From contig JBBELK010000096.1 in NCBI GenBank assembly GCA_037783545.1, positions 1,798,001-1,862,000 of the forward strand: 64,000 nucleotides of DNA, written 5' to 3'. The position numbers were made by a program, and so were the translations under genes. This DNA comes from Henricia sp. BOLD:AAB3569. Its lineage: Eukaryota; Echinodermata; Asteroidea; Spinulosida; Echinasteridae. Each line of letters starts with the position of its first letter. The first letter of the stretch is position 1. Shown piece after piece: positions 25,205-32,739 of the stretch. The notes beneath the pieces are model-generated. The model saw only the letters and a list, made by a program, of their open reading frames with translations, was not told where the DNA came from and did not search any database.

Positions 25205-26224
25205 ATGGTGTTCCAAAACCGCACCGTGGCTCTTCACCTGCAAGAGGGGACTTCGCCTGGCAGTTTGTTTACTGTGATCGGTACGTCGGTTGAAACTGGA
25301 GACGTTGAATGTGTGCAGAATATCAGTGAACGTCAGTGGCTAGTTACTGGGAAAACGGAGGTGATTGCAAACCAGATTCTTCGTGCTTCAATGGCAATTG
25401 ATGGAAAACGAATAAATGCAACAACGGCGGGTGGAATGTACACCTTTGTTAACGTATTATACGCCCCACACGAGATGCAAGATGGACCGGTAATAGCGAA
25501 ACTCAGCCAATATGGCCGAGTTATTAGCAGTCGGCGTGGTCGTTGGCAGACCGTGCCCCAGTGGTGCAACGGCATCAGGCACTTTACCATGGAACTGACG
25601 GCGGCCATTCCAAGTTACATTCGCGTTGGAAGTAATCAATTAATGGTACAAGTACAAACGTGTAGAGTGTGTGGCGAGGCAGGCCATATCGGTGCAAAGT
25701 GCCATAATATCACCTGCAACAACTGTCACCAGAAGGGACACCGCGTAGCAGATTGTCCGGAACCAAAGCAGTGCCACATTTGTGGTGAGACCGGCCACAT
25801 CGCCCGCGGTTGCCCGAAATCGTGGGCCAATGTCTCCCGACGTCGGGGAGCACAACAGGACGCGGACGATTCGGACTCTGATTCGGGTAAGCCACCGGTG
25901 CCAGCTCCCCGCAAAACACCGGCAACGATGACGTTCCCGCCGCCACCTGAGGGGGTTGCCAGTACGTCTGACTTCATCCCTCCGGTCATTAAGAAGAAAT
26001 CTGCCGTACAACCAGCTAGAAACGACAAACCAAATCCCCCTAATGACAATGGAAAGGACACGACCAATAAAGAGAAAAAGCCAAATCCCGACAATGACGC
26101 AGAAACCACAAGCAAAACGGGCAAGAATGCTCCTGATGACCATGAAGCGGCAACGGACAGTAAGTGTGGGAAAACAGCGGGCGGAAAAAAAGGGCGGCAA
26201 ACACAAACCCACGAAAGGCAATAA
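25205..26224 (+). CDS. LINE ORF1: nucleic-acid-binding protein with three CCHC zinc knuckles
   Basis: The 339-residue frame starts at MVFQNRTVAL; an upstream in-frame ATG at 25112 would add 31 residues. Residues 1-150 resemble the RRM-like region of Tx1-type ORF1 proteins (compare the stretch around APHEMQDGPVIAKLSQYGRV). Three knuckles of form CX2CX4HX4C follow: CRVCGEAGHIGAKC (153-166), CNNCHQKGHRVADC (171-184) and CHICGETGHIARGC (190-203). The tail is low-complexity, acidic then Lys/Asn/Pro-rich. In related LINEs this protein coats the element RNA and chaperones it in the ribonucleoprotein. The frame ends early in HERQ just after a run of seven A, while the neighbouring frame continues open to 26585. 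The original ORF1 was therefore probably longer, about 460 residues. Confidence 0.85.
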   Translation: MVFQNRTVALHLQEGTSPGSLFTVIGTSVETGDVECVQNISERQWLVTGKTEVIANQILRASMAIDGKRINATTAGGMYTFVNVLYAPHEMQDGPVIAKLSQYGRVISSRRGRWQTVPQWCNGIRHFTMELTAAIPSYIRVGSNQLMVQVQTCRVCGEAGHIGAKCHNITCNNCHQKGHRVADCPEPKQCHICGETGHIARGCPKSWANVSRRRGAQQDADDSDSDSGKPPVPAPRKTPATMTFPPPPEGVASTSDFIPPVIKKKSAVQPARNDKPNPPNDNGKDTTNKEKKPNPDNDAETTSKTGKNAPDDHEAATDSKCGKTAGGKKGRQTQTHERQ

Positions 26225-26585
26225 AAAGGCGACCGTGGAACCATCTCCCCCTGCGCCCGAACCGTCAGCGCCCGAACCGTCAACGCCCGAACCGTCAACG
26301 CCCGAACCACCCCTAGAATTCACGAAAGAGGCAGCACAGAAACTGACGCGAGACTGGGTGACTGGTATTCCTGTCATCAGTCCCAATATATTTTCAACGT
26401 TGGAGGATGAAGTTCGACAGGAGGCAGAGGGGGTGTTTGAGAACGAAGATTCGTCTGATTCGGACACAGTAAATTCAACAATTAGTATGAACAGCATCCA
26501 TAGTAATAAACGCGGACGTTCGTCTGGGGATGAAGACTACACGAAAGTCAAACGAAAGGCAAGGAAGAAGTCTTCAAAACATTGA
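26189..26585 (+). pseudogene. LINE ORF1 C-terminal part, displaced into another frame
   Basis: From the A7 run near 26185-26191 the adjacent frame reads on as a Lys-rich stretch, a Pro-Glu-Pro-Ser/Thr repeat, then an acidic Ser/Asp-rich tail ending in KRKARKKSSKH before TGA at 26583-26585. Composition matches the ORF1 tail, and the stop lies three bases before the ORF2 ATG, so this is taken as the original ORF1 C-terminus. The change of frame equals one extra base, most simply a longer A run. Programmed slippage at the A run is a less likely alternative. The basic C-terminus could act as a nuclear localisation or RNA-binding signal; this is inference. Confidence 0.65.
26253..26309 (+). repeat. 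15-bp minisatellite inside ORF1
   Basis: Nearly four copies of a 15-bp unit (GCGCCCGAACCGTCA, with G/A at the first base) encode the five-residue repeat APEPS/TPEPS. The length is a multiple of three, so copy-number change would not break the frame. It sits in the low-complexity linker of ORF1. Confidence 0.85.
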
Positions 26586-26588
26586 ACA

Positions 26589-27824
26589 ATGAACAAGACA
26601 CTGTATTTTGTTTTGAACATTACGGTAGTGTTGCAGTTAATTTTAATTGCCCTCATGGTTAATTTAACTATCGGTTCATTAAATGTACGTAGTCTTAGAG
26701 ATCAAGCGAAACGCCGTCAAATTTTCGAGTTCTGTAATGAACGCAAAATTGATATTTTGATGCTTCAAGAAACCCATGCCTCGGGCTACTTCGAAGCTAG
26801 ACAATGGGCTCGAGAATTTGACGGTACGGGTTTTCGGTCTTTTGGCACAAGGTCTAGTAGGGGCTGTGCTATTTTACTCCACCGACGCCACTCGTGGAGT
26901 CCGACCGATTATTTACGGGACAATGAAGGTAGAGTGGTTTCTCTAACAATCCGCATTCCAGACACCCAAGTGAAAGTTAGAATTGTTAATAATTATGCAC
27001 CGATTGAACCTGATAAGCGTAAGAAATTCTTGGCAAGCGACCTTGACAACCACTGCCATGGCGCTGCTAGAATAATTTGGGGTGGGGATTTTAATTGTGT
27101 GGATGATTTGAAATTGGATACCAAGGGGGTACACCGCAATTATCAGGGTCACATGGGGTCAAAAGAAATACAGAAAACAGTCAAACGATTTGTCTTGTAT
27201 GATTGCTGGCGGGAGCAACATCCTTTGGAAAAGCGGTTCACATGGCATTCGAAAGACAGATATACTGGAACGCGTATAGACCGTATTTACATGTCCCGTG
27301 AATTATCGGTTGGCTCAAAGAGTTCGATTGTTGCGTGCCCATTGTCTGATCATGACTTAGTTACTACGAGCGTCAGTTTAACTAAGCGGCAAGACGGAAA
27401 AGGGCACTGGAAACTTAACACGTCGATTCTCACAAATGACAACTATTGCAAAGTTATCACTTCTGAATGGGCAAATTGGCAGAAAAACAAAGACCAATTT
27501 GATAACATTCTCGAGTGGTGGGACCAGGGAAAGATCAGACTAAAGGCCGTATCAAAAGAATTCTCTGTTGGTGAGGCTAGGCGACGTAATTCTGAACAAA
27601 AGGAACTCTTGAGACAACTCAATTTTCTTCAGCAGAAAGTTTACCAGGGCAAGTCTAAATGCATCGAACAGCTGCAATCGGTCAAAAATGAATTTAAACA
27701 AAAGTTAAAAAACAAAACAAGTTACCCCTCAGCGCAGGCCATTCACGGGGAGTACAAATTATTGCTCTCTACCCATGAATGGCATTGCAGTAGACAAGCG
27801 CATGCAGAGTTTAAAGCTGAATAA
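26589..27824 (+). CDS. LINE ORF2, N-terminal part: APE-type endonuclease domain
   Basis: The 411-residue frame holds a complete apurinic/apyrimidinic-like endonuclease, which nicks target DNA so that the free 3' end primes reverse transcription. Visible catalytic landmarks are SLNVRS (Asn32), LQETH (Glu61), GGDFN (Asp167, Asn169), RIDRIY (Asp231) and SDHD (Asp254, His255); all expected residues are present. The ATG at 26589 lies three bases after the ORF1 stop (TGA ACA ATG), in the frame of the ORF1 C-terminal part. Another ATG at 26655 (MVNLTIGSLNV) starts just before the domain and fits related proteins better. The first 22 residues (NKTLYFVLNITVV...) are unusually hydrophobic for a LINE endonuclease. 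After about residue 395 the frame leaves the family pattern and runs into a stop, while the continuation lies in another frame. Confidence 0.88.
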   Translation: MNKTLYFVLNITVVLQLILIALMVNLTIGSLNVRSLRDQAKRRQIFEFCNERKIDILMLQETHASGYFEARQWAREFDGTGFRSFGTRSSRGCAILLHRRHSWSPTDYLRDNEGRVVSLTIRIPDTQVKVRIVNNYAPIEPDKRKKFLASDLDNHCHGAARIIWGGDFNCVDDLKLDTKGVHRNYQGHMGSKEIQKTVKRFVLYDCWREQHPLEKRFTWHSKDRYTGTRIDRIYMSRELSVGSKSSIVACPLSDHDLVTTSVSLTKRQDGKGHWKLNTSILTNDNYCKVITSEWANWQKNKDQFDNILEWWDQGKIRLKAVSKEFSVGEARRRNSEQKELLRQLNFLQQKVYQGKSKCIEQLQSVKNEFKQKLKNKTSYPSAQAIHGEYKLLLSTHEWHCSRQAHAEFKAE

Positions 27825-28656
27825 CGGTAGAATAGTCACAGAGCCGAGCGAAATGACACAAGCCTGTAAGGAATTTTACGAAGATCTATATACGGCGTGT
27901 GATACGGATCAAGAAGAAACTGAGTTTTTCAAGAGTTCCATTGACAGATCACTAAGCTCCGAGGAGGAGCAATTGCTCCTCGAGGGCCCCGTGACTTTGT
28001 CGGAAGTGAGGTCGGCATTATCCGAAATGTCGGCGGGAAAGACTCCAGGGTCGGATGGCTTTCCCGTTGAATTCTATCGACATTTCATCAGCGATATTGG
28101 CGCAGACATCTGTGCGGTTTTAAATGCAGTCTTTGAGCACGGTCGATTGAGTAAAAGCCAAAGAACCGGGCTGATATCTTTACTGTTCAAGAACAAAGGG
28201 GACAGGAATGAACTTAAGAACTGGCGTCCGATATCGCTGTTGAATGTCGATTACAAAATCCTGTCCAAAATACTTGGAACAAGAATTAGGAAAATTCTTC
28301 CAAGCATAATCAACATAGACCAAACATGTTCGGTCGTAAGACGCTCCATTTTGGATAATGCCCACCTCCTCCGAAATATTCAGGATTACGTTGACCAAAA
28401 ACACATGGGGGCCGCGTTCGTATCTCTGGATCAAGAAAAGGCGTTTGACAGGGTCGATTGGTGTTATCTGCAACAAGTTCTCGAAACATTTGGTTTTGGA
28501 CCCGGATTCAGGAAGTGGATCAATATTTTGTACACAGACATTCAAAGCTCAGTCATGTGTAACGGCAATATGTCACAGACCTTTTCGCTCACCCGTGGGG
28601 TAAGACAGGGATGTCCCTTATTGTCCTTGCACTGGAACCCTTGGGGTGCGCGATGA
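27775..28656 (+). pseudogene. LINE ORF2, reverse transcriptase first half (fingers and palm, motifs 0-B)
   Basis: This frame carries the start of the reverse transcriptase. Landmarks in order are RMQSLKLNNGRIV and KEFYEDLYT (pre-RT linker), GKTPGSDGFPVEFY, NWRPISLLNVDYKILSKIL, motif A in SLDQEKAFDRVDW (catalytic Asp codon 28429-28431), and motif B in TRGVRQGCPL. The ATG at 27775 is only the first Met of the open frame and not a real start. Compared with related proteins, the usual linker rich in Arg/Trp/Glu between the endonuclease part and RMQSLK seems shortened. After GCPL the frame is lost: the family pattern continues in another frame with a net loss of roughly four codons. Confidence 0.85.
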
Positions 28657-29018
28657 GGTCAGACAAGACTATACGAGGAATTAAGTTGCCCGGGGGTGGG
28701 GAAGCTAAAGTTTCTATGTATGCAGATGACACCACTCTGATTTTGTCAGATGAACGATCTATCCGTAATTGTTTTAACCTGATTGGGAGATACGAGCGGG
28801 CCTCTGGTGCTAAGCTGAACCAACAGAAAACGAGTGGCGTCTTCCTTGGGAAATGGAGGGGGAAAACGTCGGGTCCGGTTGACATTGCTTGGGAAAGCTC
28901 GGCAAAAATTGTTGGGGTTTGGTTTGGATATGGAAATAATGCGAACAAAATGTGGCAATTGAAAATAGACGAGCTACAAACTGCTATCGAAACGTGGGAA
29001 AATCGTGACATTTCGTGA
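28611..29018 (+). pseudogene. LINE ORF2, reverse transcriptase second half (motifs C-E)
   Basis: The frame reads VLALEPLGCAMR, then MYADDTTLIL (YADD at 28719-28730, the catalytic Asp pair of motif C), then ERASGAKLNQQKTSGVF (motif D) and KIVGVWFGYG (motif E). It directly continues the reverse transcriptase of the upstream frame. The start at 28611 has no biological meaning. It ends at WENRDIS and a stop, where family members normally continue with an LRGK-like thumb segment. That segment appears partly deleted, and the next frame resumes at VINTYILSNIWYL. Confidence 0.85.
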
Positions 29019-29923
29019 TTAACACGTACATCCTGTCGAATATTTGGTACCTTGCAGAAATTGTTCCGCCTCCCAAAGATATGGTCAAACAGATTAATCG
29101 ACTTATTTTTCGTTTTCTTTGGGGGAAAAATATAGAATTTGTCAAGCGGAAAACGATGTGTCTCCCTCCTTCTCGAGGAGGGTTGGGGGTAATTGATATA
29201 GAAACCAGAGTGTCCGCCATACAATGTGCACACGCCAGTGATATCACTTCGGAAAAGCCGGGCAAGTGGCGCGTTCTGGCGCGCTACTGGTGTGGTCTTT
29301 CATTGCGGGACATTGACACCAAGACCCCCTTTTATTGTTTGGTTTTGCAAAACTTCTGGAAATACAAATCAATTGTCGCTGATTGGAAAAACATAAAACT
29401 GAAAACTCTTTTTGCGATTTTTATTGATCAGAACGAGGCTAAACCCAATGTAGAAAAGAACTGCCCAGGTAAAGATTGGTCTACTGTTTGGAAAAGAACG
29501 TTGTGTTCTAAAATATCGAACAAGAAAATATCATTCAATTTTCGAGTTGCACACGGTGTTCTACCCACCGGAGATAGACTTCTAAAATTTAGCAGTGGAA
29601 ATGGTAATTGCTCTCTCTGTTGTCGGTCACTAGAAACACCAAAACACATTTTTACAGAGTGCCTTGTTGTAAAACCAGCTGCCATTTGGCTTGGTAATTA
29701 CCTGGGTCGTCTGAACAGGGTCAAACCATGCGTACCTAGTGTAGATGTTTTAGTGTTCTTTCTTTTTGGAGTAGCTAATTCTAGACCAGTTGAGCAGAAA
29801 ATGGTGGAAACTGTTACACAATTCAAGCTAGTTATTTGGAAAAAGCGAAACGAAGCAAAATTTGACGAGAAACACTGTACCCCCCAACAAATAGTTGAAC
29901 AACTAAAAGCACAATTCCGGTAA
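29015..29923 (+). pseudogene. LINE ORF2, C-terminal domain with CCHC motif
   Basis: This frame holds the thumb and C-terminal region typical of Tx1/L1-like ORF2 proteins: INTYILSNIWYLAEIVPPP, FLWGKNIEFVKRKTMCLPPS and GGLGVIDIETR. Near the end comes a zinc-knuckle-like motif CX2CX8HX4C (CSLCCRSLETPKHIFTEC, 29609-29662), which in L1-type proteins supports RNA binding and reverse transcription. The frame ends in LKAQFR and TAA at 29921-29923, followed by the 3' UTR. No internal stops are present, so this part looks intact even though it is out of frame with the upstream parts. Confidence 0.82.
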
Positions 29924-30012
29924 ATATAATATAGAACCTTTTCTTGACGTCATTGCAGTTGTAAAGAACCACCTTTAGTTAATTTGTGTCAAACGGCTTA
30001 AGTTAAAATGTC

Positions 30013-30035
30013 CTTGTTTACTCTCAGTAAACAAG
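30013..30035 (+). promoter_or_regulatory. Perfect stem-loop in LINE 3' UTR
   Basis: CTTGTTTACT (30013-30022) and AGTAAACAAG (30026-30035) are exact inverse complements separated by CTC, giving a 10-bp stem with a 3-nt loop. It lies about 100 nt from the element's 3' end. In stringent LINEs such as eel UnaL2 a 3' stem-loop is the recognition site for reverse transcriptase; the same role here is inference. Confidence 0.75.
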
Positions 30036-30114
30036 TATTTTGGATGACTGTCAATGATGCATTGTAAAATGTTTTATTTTTAATTGTGTAAATGTTGTAT
30101 GGGTTATTTGGAAA

Positions 30115-30120
30115 AATAAA
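30115..30120 (+). terminator. Polyadenylation signal AATAAA of the LINE
   Basis: A canonical AATAAA lies 14 bp before the right satellite junction, the usual place for the LINE transcript's cleavage signal. No GT-rich downstream element can be assigned, since satellite follows at once. Confidence 0.6.
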
Positions 30121-30134
30121 CCATTTTATAAAAC

Positions 30135-30143
30135 GGGACGGGA
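30135..30143 (+). repeat. Right copy of 9-bp flanking direct repeat (putative target-site duplication)
   Basis: GGGACGGGA follows the LINE end TTATAAAAC and continues into the normal monomer (ATTTGGTCAAAG). It matches 25101-25109. The monomer resumes at exactly the position where it was interrupted. Confidence 0.7.
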
Positions 30144-30982
30144 ATTTGGTCAAAGTGTGGTCCAAACGTCGGCAAATTTGGAGGTCGAAAAAAATTTCGA
30201 CGAACTTCAAATTTTGCATGCTCCAAACACTCTATATTGCGCACTTGTCCTAACAAATTTACAGACTTTCGCCGGGAAATGGCAGAGAAATTTCCGACGA
30301 ACTTCAAATTTTGCATGCTCCAAACACTCTATATTGCGCACTTGTCCTAAAAAATTGACAGACTTTCGCCGGGAAATGGCAGAGAAATTTCAGAGTTTAG
30401 GGAAAACTGGGTTGGGGCTTCCTGACTGCTCCCGCAAACCGTGGCTGTCTGTACACTCCTCTTTGGTGTACTCCTGACTCGTGCGTATGCTCAGTCCTTC
30501 GGACTGTCGTTGACACGGCCCAGTTTGGGACGGGAATTTGGTCAAAGTGTGGTCCAAACGTCGGCAAATTTGGAGGTCGAAAAATTTTCCGACGAACTTC
30601 AAATTTGGCATGCTCCAAACACTCTATATTCGCCGGTAAATGGCAGAGAAATTTCAGAGTTTAGGGAAAACTGGGTTGGGGCTTCCTGACTGCTCCCGCT
30701 AACCGTGGCTGTCTGTACACTCCTCTTTGGTGTACTCCTGACTCGTGCGCATGCTCAGTCCTTCGGACTGTCGTTGACACGGCCCAGTTTGGGACGGGAA
30801 TTTGGTCAAAGTGTGGTCCAAACGTCGGCAAATTTGGAGGTCGAAAAATTTTGCATGCTCCAAACACTCTATATTGCGCACTTGTCCTAAACATTTGACA
30901 GACTTTCGCCGGGAAATGGCAGGGAGAAATTTCAGAGTTTAGGGAAAACTGGGTTGGGGCTTCCTGACTGCTCCCGCAAACC
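30135..30982. repeat. Scrambled satellite monomers bordering the LINE
   Basis: The first monomers after the LINE are rearranged. A stretch of about 96 bp from TTTCGACGAACTTC to GGCAGAGAAA is tandemly duplicated (about 30195-30290 and 30291-30387). The next monomer lacks about 31 bp between CTCTATATT and CGCCGG near 30630. The one after joins GAAAAATTTT to GCATGC, losing about 19 bp near 30850, and has AGGGAGAAAT in place of AGAGAAAT. Such degeneration at an array edge is what reduced homogenisation would produce. Confidence 0.85.
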
Positions 30983-31277
30983 GTGGCTGTCTGTACACTC
31001 CTCTTTGGTGTACTCCTGACTCGTGCGCATGCTCAGTCCTTCGGACTGTCGTTGACACGGCCCAGTTTGGGACGGGAATTTGGTCAAAGTGTGGTCCAAA
31101 CGTCGGCAAATTTGGAGGTCGAAACATTTTCCGACGAACTTCAAATTTTGCATGCTCCAAACACTCTATATTGCGCAATTGTCCTAAAAAATTGACAGAC
31201 TTTCGCCGGGAAATGGCAGAGAAATTTCAGAGTTTAGGGAAAACTGGGTTGGGGCTTCCTGACTGCTCCCGCAAAAC

Positions 31278-32739
31278 GTGGCTGTCTGTACACTCCTCTT
31301 TGGTGTACTCCTGACTCGTTCGCATGCTCAGTCCTTCGGACTGTCGTTGACACGGCCCAGTTTGGGACGGGAATTTGGTCAAAGTGTGGTCCAAACGTCG
31401 GCAAATTTGGAGGTCGAAAAATTTTCCCACGAACTTCAAATTTTGCATGCTCCAAACACTCTATATTGCGCACTTGTCCTAAAAAATTGACAGACTTTCG
31501 CCGTGAAATAGCAGAGAAATTTCAGAGTTTAGGGAAAACTGGGTTGGGGCTTCCTGACTGCTCCCGCTAACCGTGGCTGTCTGTACACTCCTCTTTGGTG
31601 TACTCCTGACTCGTGCGCATGCTCAGTCCTTCGGACTGTCGTTGACACGGCCCAGTTTGGGACGGGAATTTGGTCAAAGTGTGGTCCAAACGTCGGCAAA
31701 TTTGGAGGTCGAAAAATTTTCCGACGAACTTCAAATTTTGCATGCTCCAAACACTCTATATTGCGCACTTGTCCTAAAAATTTGACAGACTTTCGCCGGG
31801 AAATGGCAGGGAGAAATTTCAGAGTTTAGGGAAAACTGAGTTGGGGCTTCCTGACTGCTCCCGCAAACCGTGGCTGTCTGTACACTCCTCTTTGGTGTAC
31901 TCCTGTCTCGTGCGCATGCTCAGTCCTTCGGACTGTCATTGACACGGCCCAGTTTGGGACGGGAATTTGGTCAAAGTGTGGTCCAAACGTCGGCAAATTT
32001 GGAGGTCGAAAAATTTTCCGACGAACTTCAAATTTTGCATGCTCCAAACACTCTATATTGCGCACTTGTCCTAAAAAATTGACAGACTTTCGCCGGGAAA
32101 TGGCAGAGAAATTTCAGAGTTTAGGGAAAACTGGGTGCTCCCGCAAACCGTGGCTGTCTGTACACTCCTCTTTGGTGTACTCCTGACTCGTGCGCATGCT
32201 CAGTCCTTCGGACTGTCGTTGACACGGCCCAGTTTGGGACGGGAATTTGGTCAAAGTGTGGTCCAAACGTCGGCAAATTTGGAGGTGGAAAATTTTTCCG
32301 ACGAACTTTAAATTTTGCATGCTCCAAACACTCTATATTGCGCACTTGTCCTAAAAAATTGACAGACTTTCGCCGGGAAATGGCAGAGAAATTTATGAGT
32401 TTAGGGAAAACTGGGTTGGGGCTTCCTGACTGCTCCCGCAAACCGTGGCTGTCTGTACACTCCTCTTTGGTGTACTCCTGACTCGTGCGCATGCTCAGTC
32501 CTTCGGACTGTCGTTGACACGGCCCAGTTTGGGACGGGAATTTGGTCAAAGTGTGGTCCAAACGTCGGCAAATTTGGAGGTCGAAACATTTTCCGACGAA
32601 CTTCAAATTTTGCATGCTCCAAACACTCTATATTGCGCACTTGTCCTAAAAAATTGACAGACTTTCGCCGGGAAATGGCAGAGAAATTTCAGAGTTTAGG
32701 GAAAACTGGGTTGGGGCTTCCTGACTGCTCCCGCAAAAC
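31278..32739 (+). repeat. Five-monomer higher-order repeat, copy 1 (1462 bp)
   Basis: Five monomers each carry private variants, in order: GACTCGTTCGCATGC; CCGCTAACCGTGG; the two-base insertion AGGGAGAAAT; GGAGGTGGAAAATTTTTCC; GAAACATTTTCC. The same order repeats in the next 1477 bp. This copy is shorter because about 15 bp around TTGGGGCTTCC are missing near 32135. Confidence 0.8.

Larger units (their letters stand above)
25110..30134 (+). mobile_element. Tx1/L1-like non-LTR retrotransposon (LINE), inserted in the satellite, broken copy
   Basis: The 5025-bp insert contains no satellite sequence. It has the layout of a two-ORF LINE: leader, ORF1 with three CCHC knuckles, ORF2 with APE endonuclease then reverse transcriptase then a C-terminal CCHC motif, and a 3' UTR ending 14 bp after AATAAA. 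No LTRs, integrase or protease are present. The RT motif SLDQEKAFDRVDW, the YADD box and an ORF1 that combines an RRM-like region with knuckles fit the Tx1 branch of the L1-like elements better than CR1, Jockey or RTE, but no search was possible. There is no long poly(A) tail; the end reads TTTATAAAAC. ORF1 has one frame change and ORF2 has at least three, so this copy is unlikely to move by itself. Both ends abut the same monomer position, so it appears full length and not 5'-truncated. Confidence 0.93.
29924..30134 (+). other. LINE 3' UTR
   Basis: These 211 bp are A/T-rich and noncoding, between the ORF2 stop and the satellite. They include a perfect 10-bp stem-loop and an AATAAA signal. 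In LINEs the 3' UTR is where the element's own reverse transcriptase engages the RNA. There is no poly(A) tail or tail of simple repeats before the satellite resumes. Confidence 0.85.

Noticed and set aside
25333-26497. Long minus-strand open frames within the LINE ORF1 region (up to 285 codons)
   Set aside because: They are antisense to the zinc-knuckle and proline-rich coding sequence, and I recognise no family in them. They are explained as shadows of ORF1.
28180-29265. Minus-strand frames opposite the reverse transcriptase
   Set aside because: The plus strand shows clear RT motifs (SLDQEKAF, YADD). The antisense frames have no recognisable domain.
29945-29952. CRE-like TGACGTCA in the LINE 3' UTR
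   Set aside because: It is a perfect 8-bp palindrome but isolated, downstream of the coding region and without other promoter elements. A chance match is likely.
25110-30134. LTR retrotransposon or retrovirus-like element
   Set aside because: No long terminal repeats, protease, RNase H-integrase arrangement or capsid domain are seen. Zinc knuckles alone do not distinguish it, and the APE endonuclease and RT motifs are those of a LINE.
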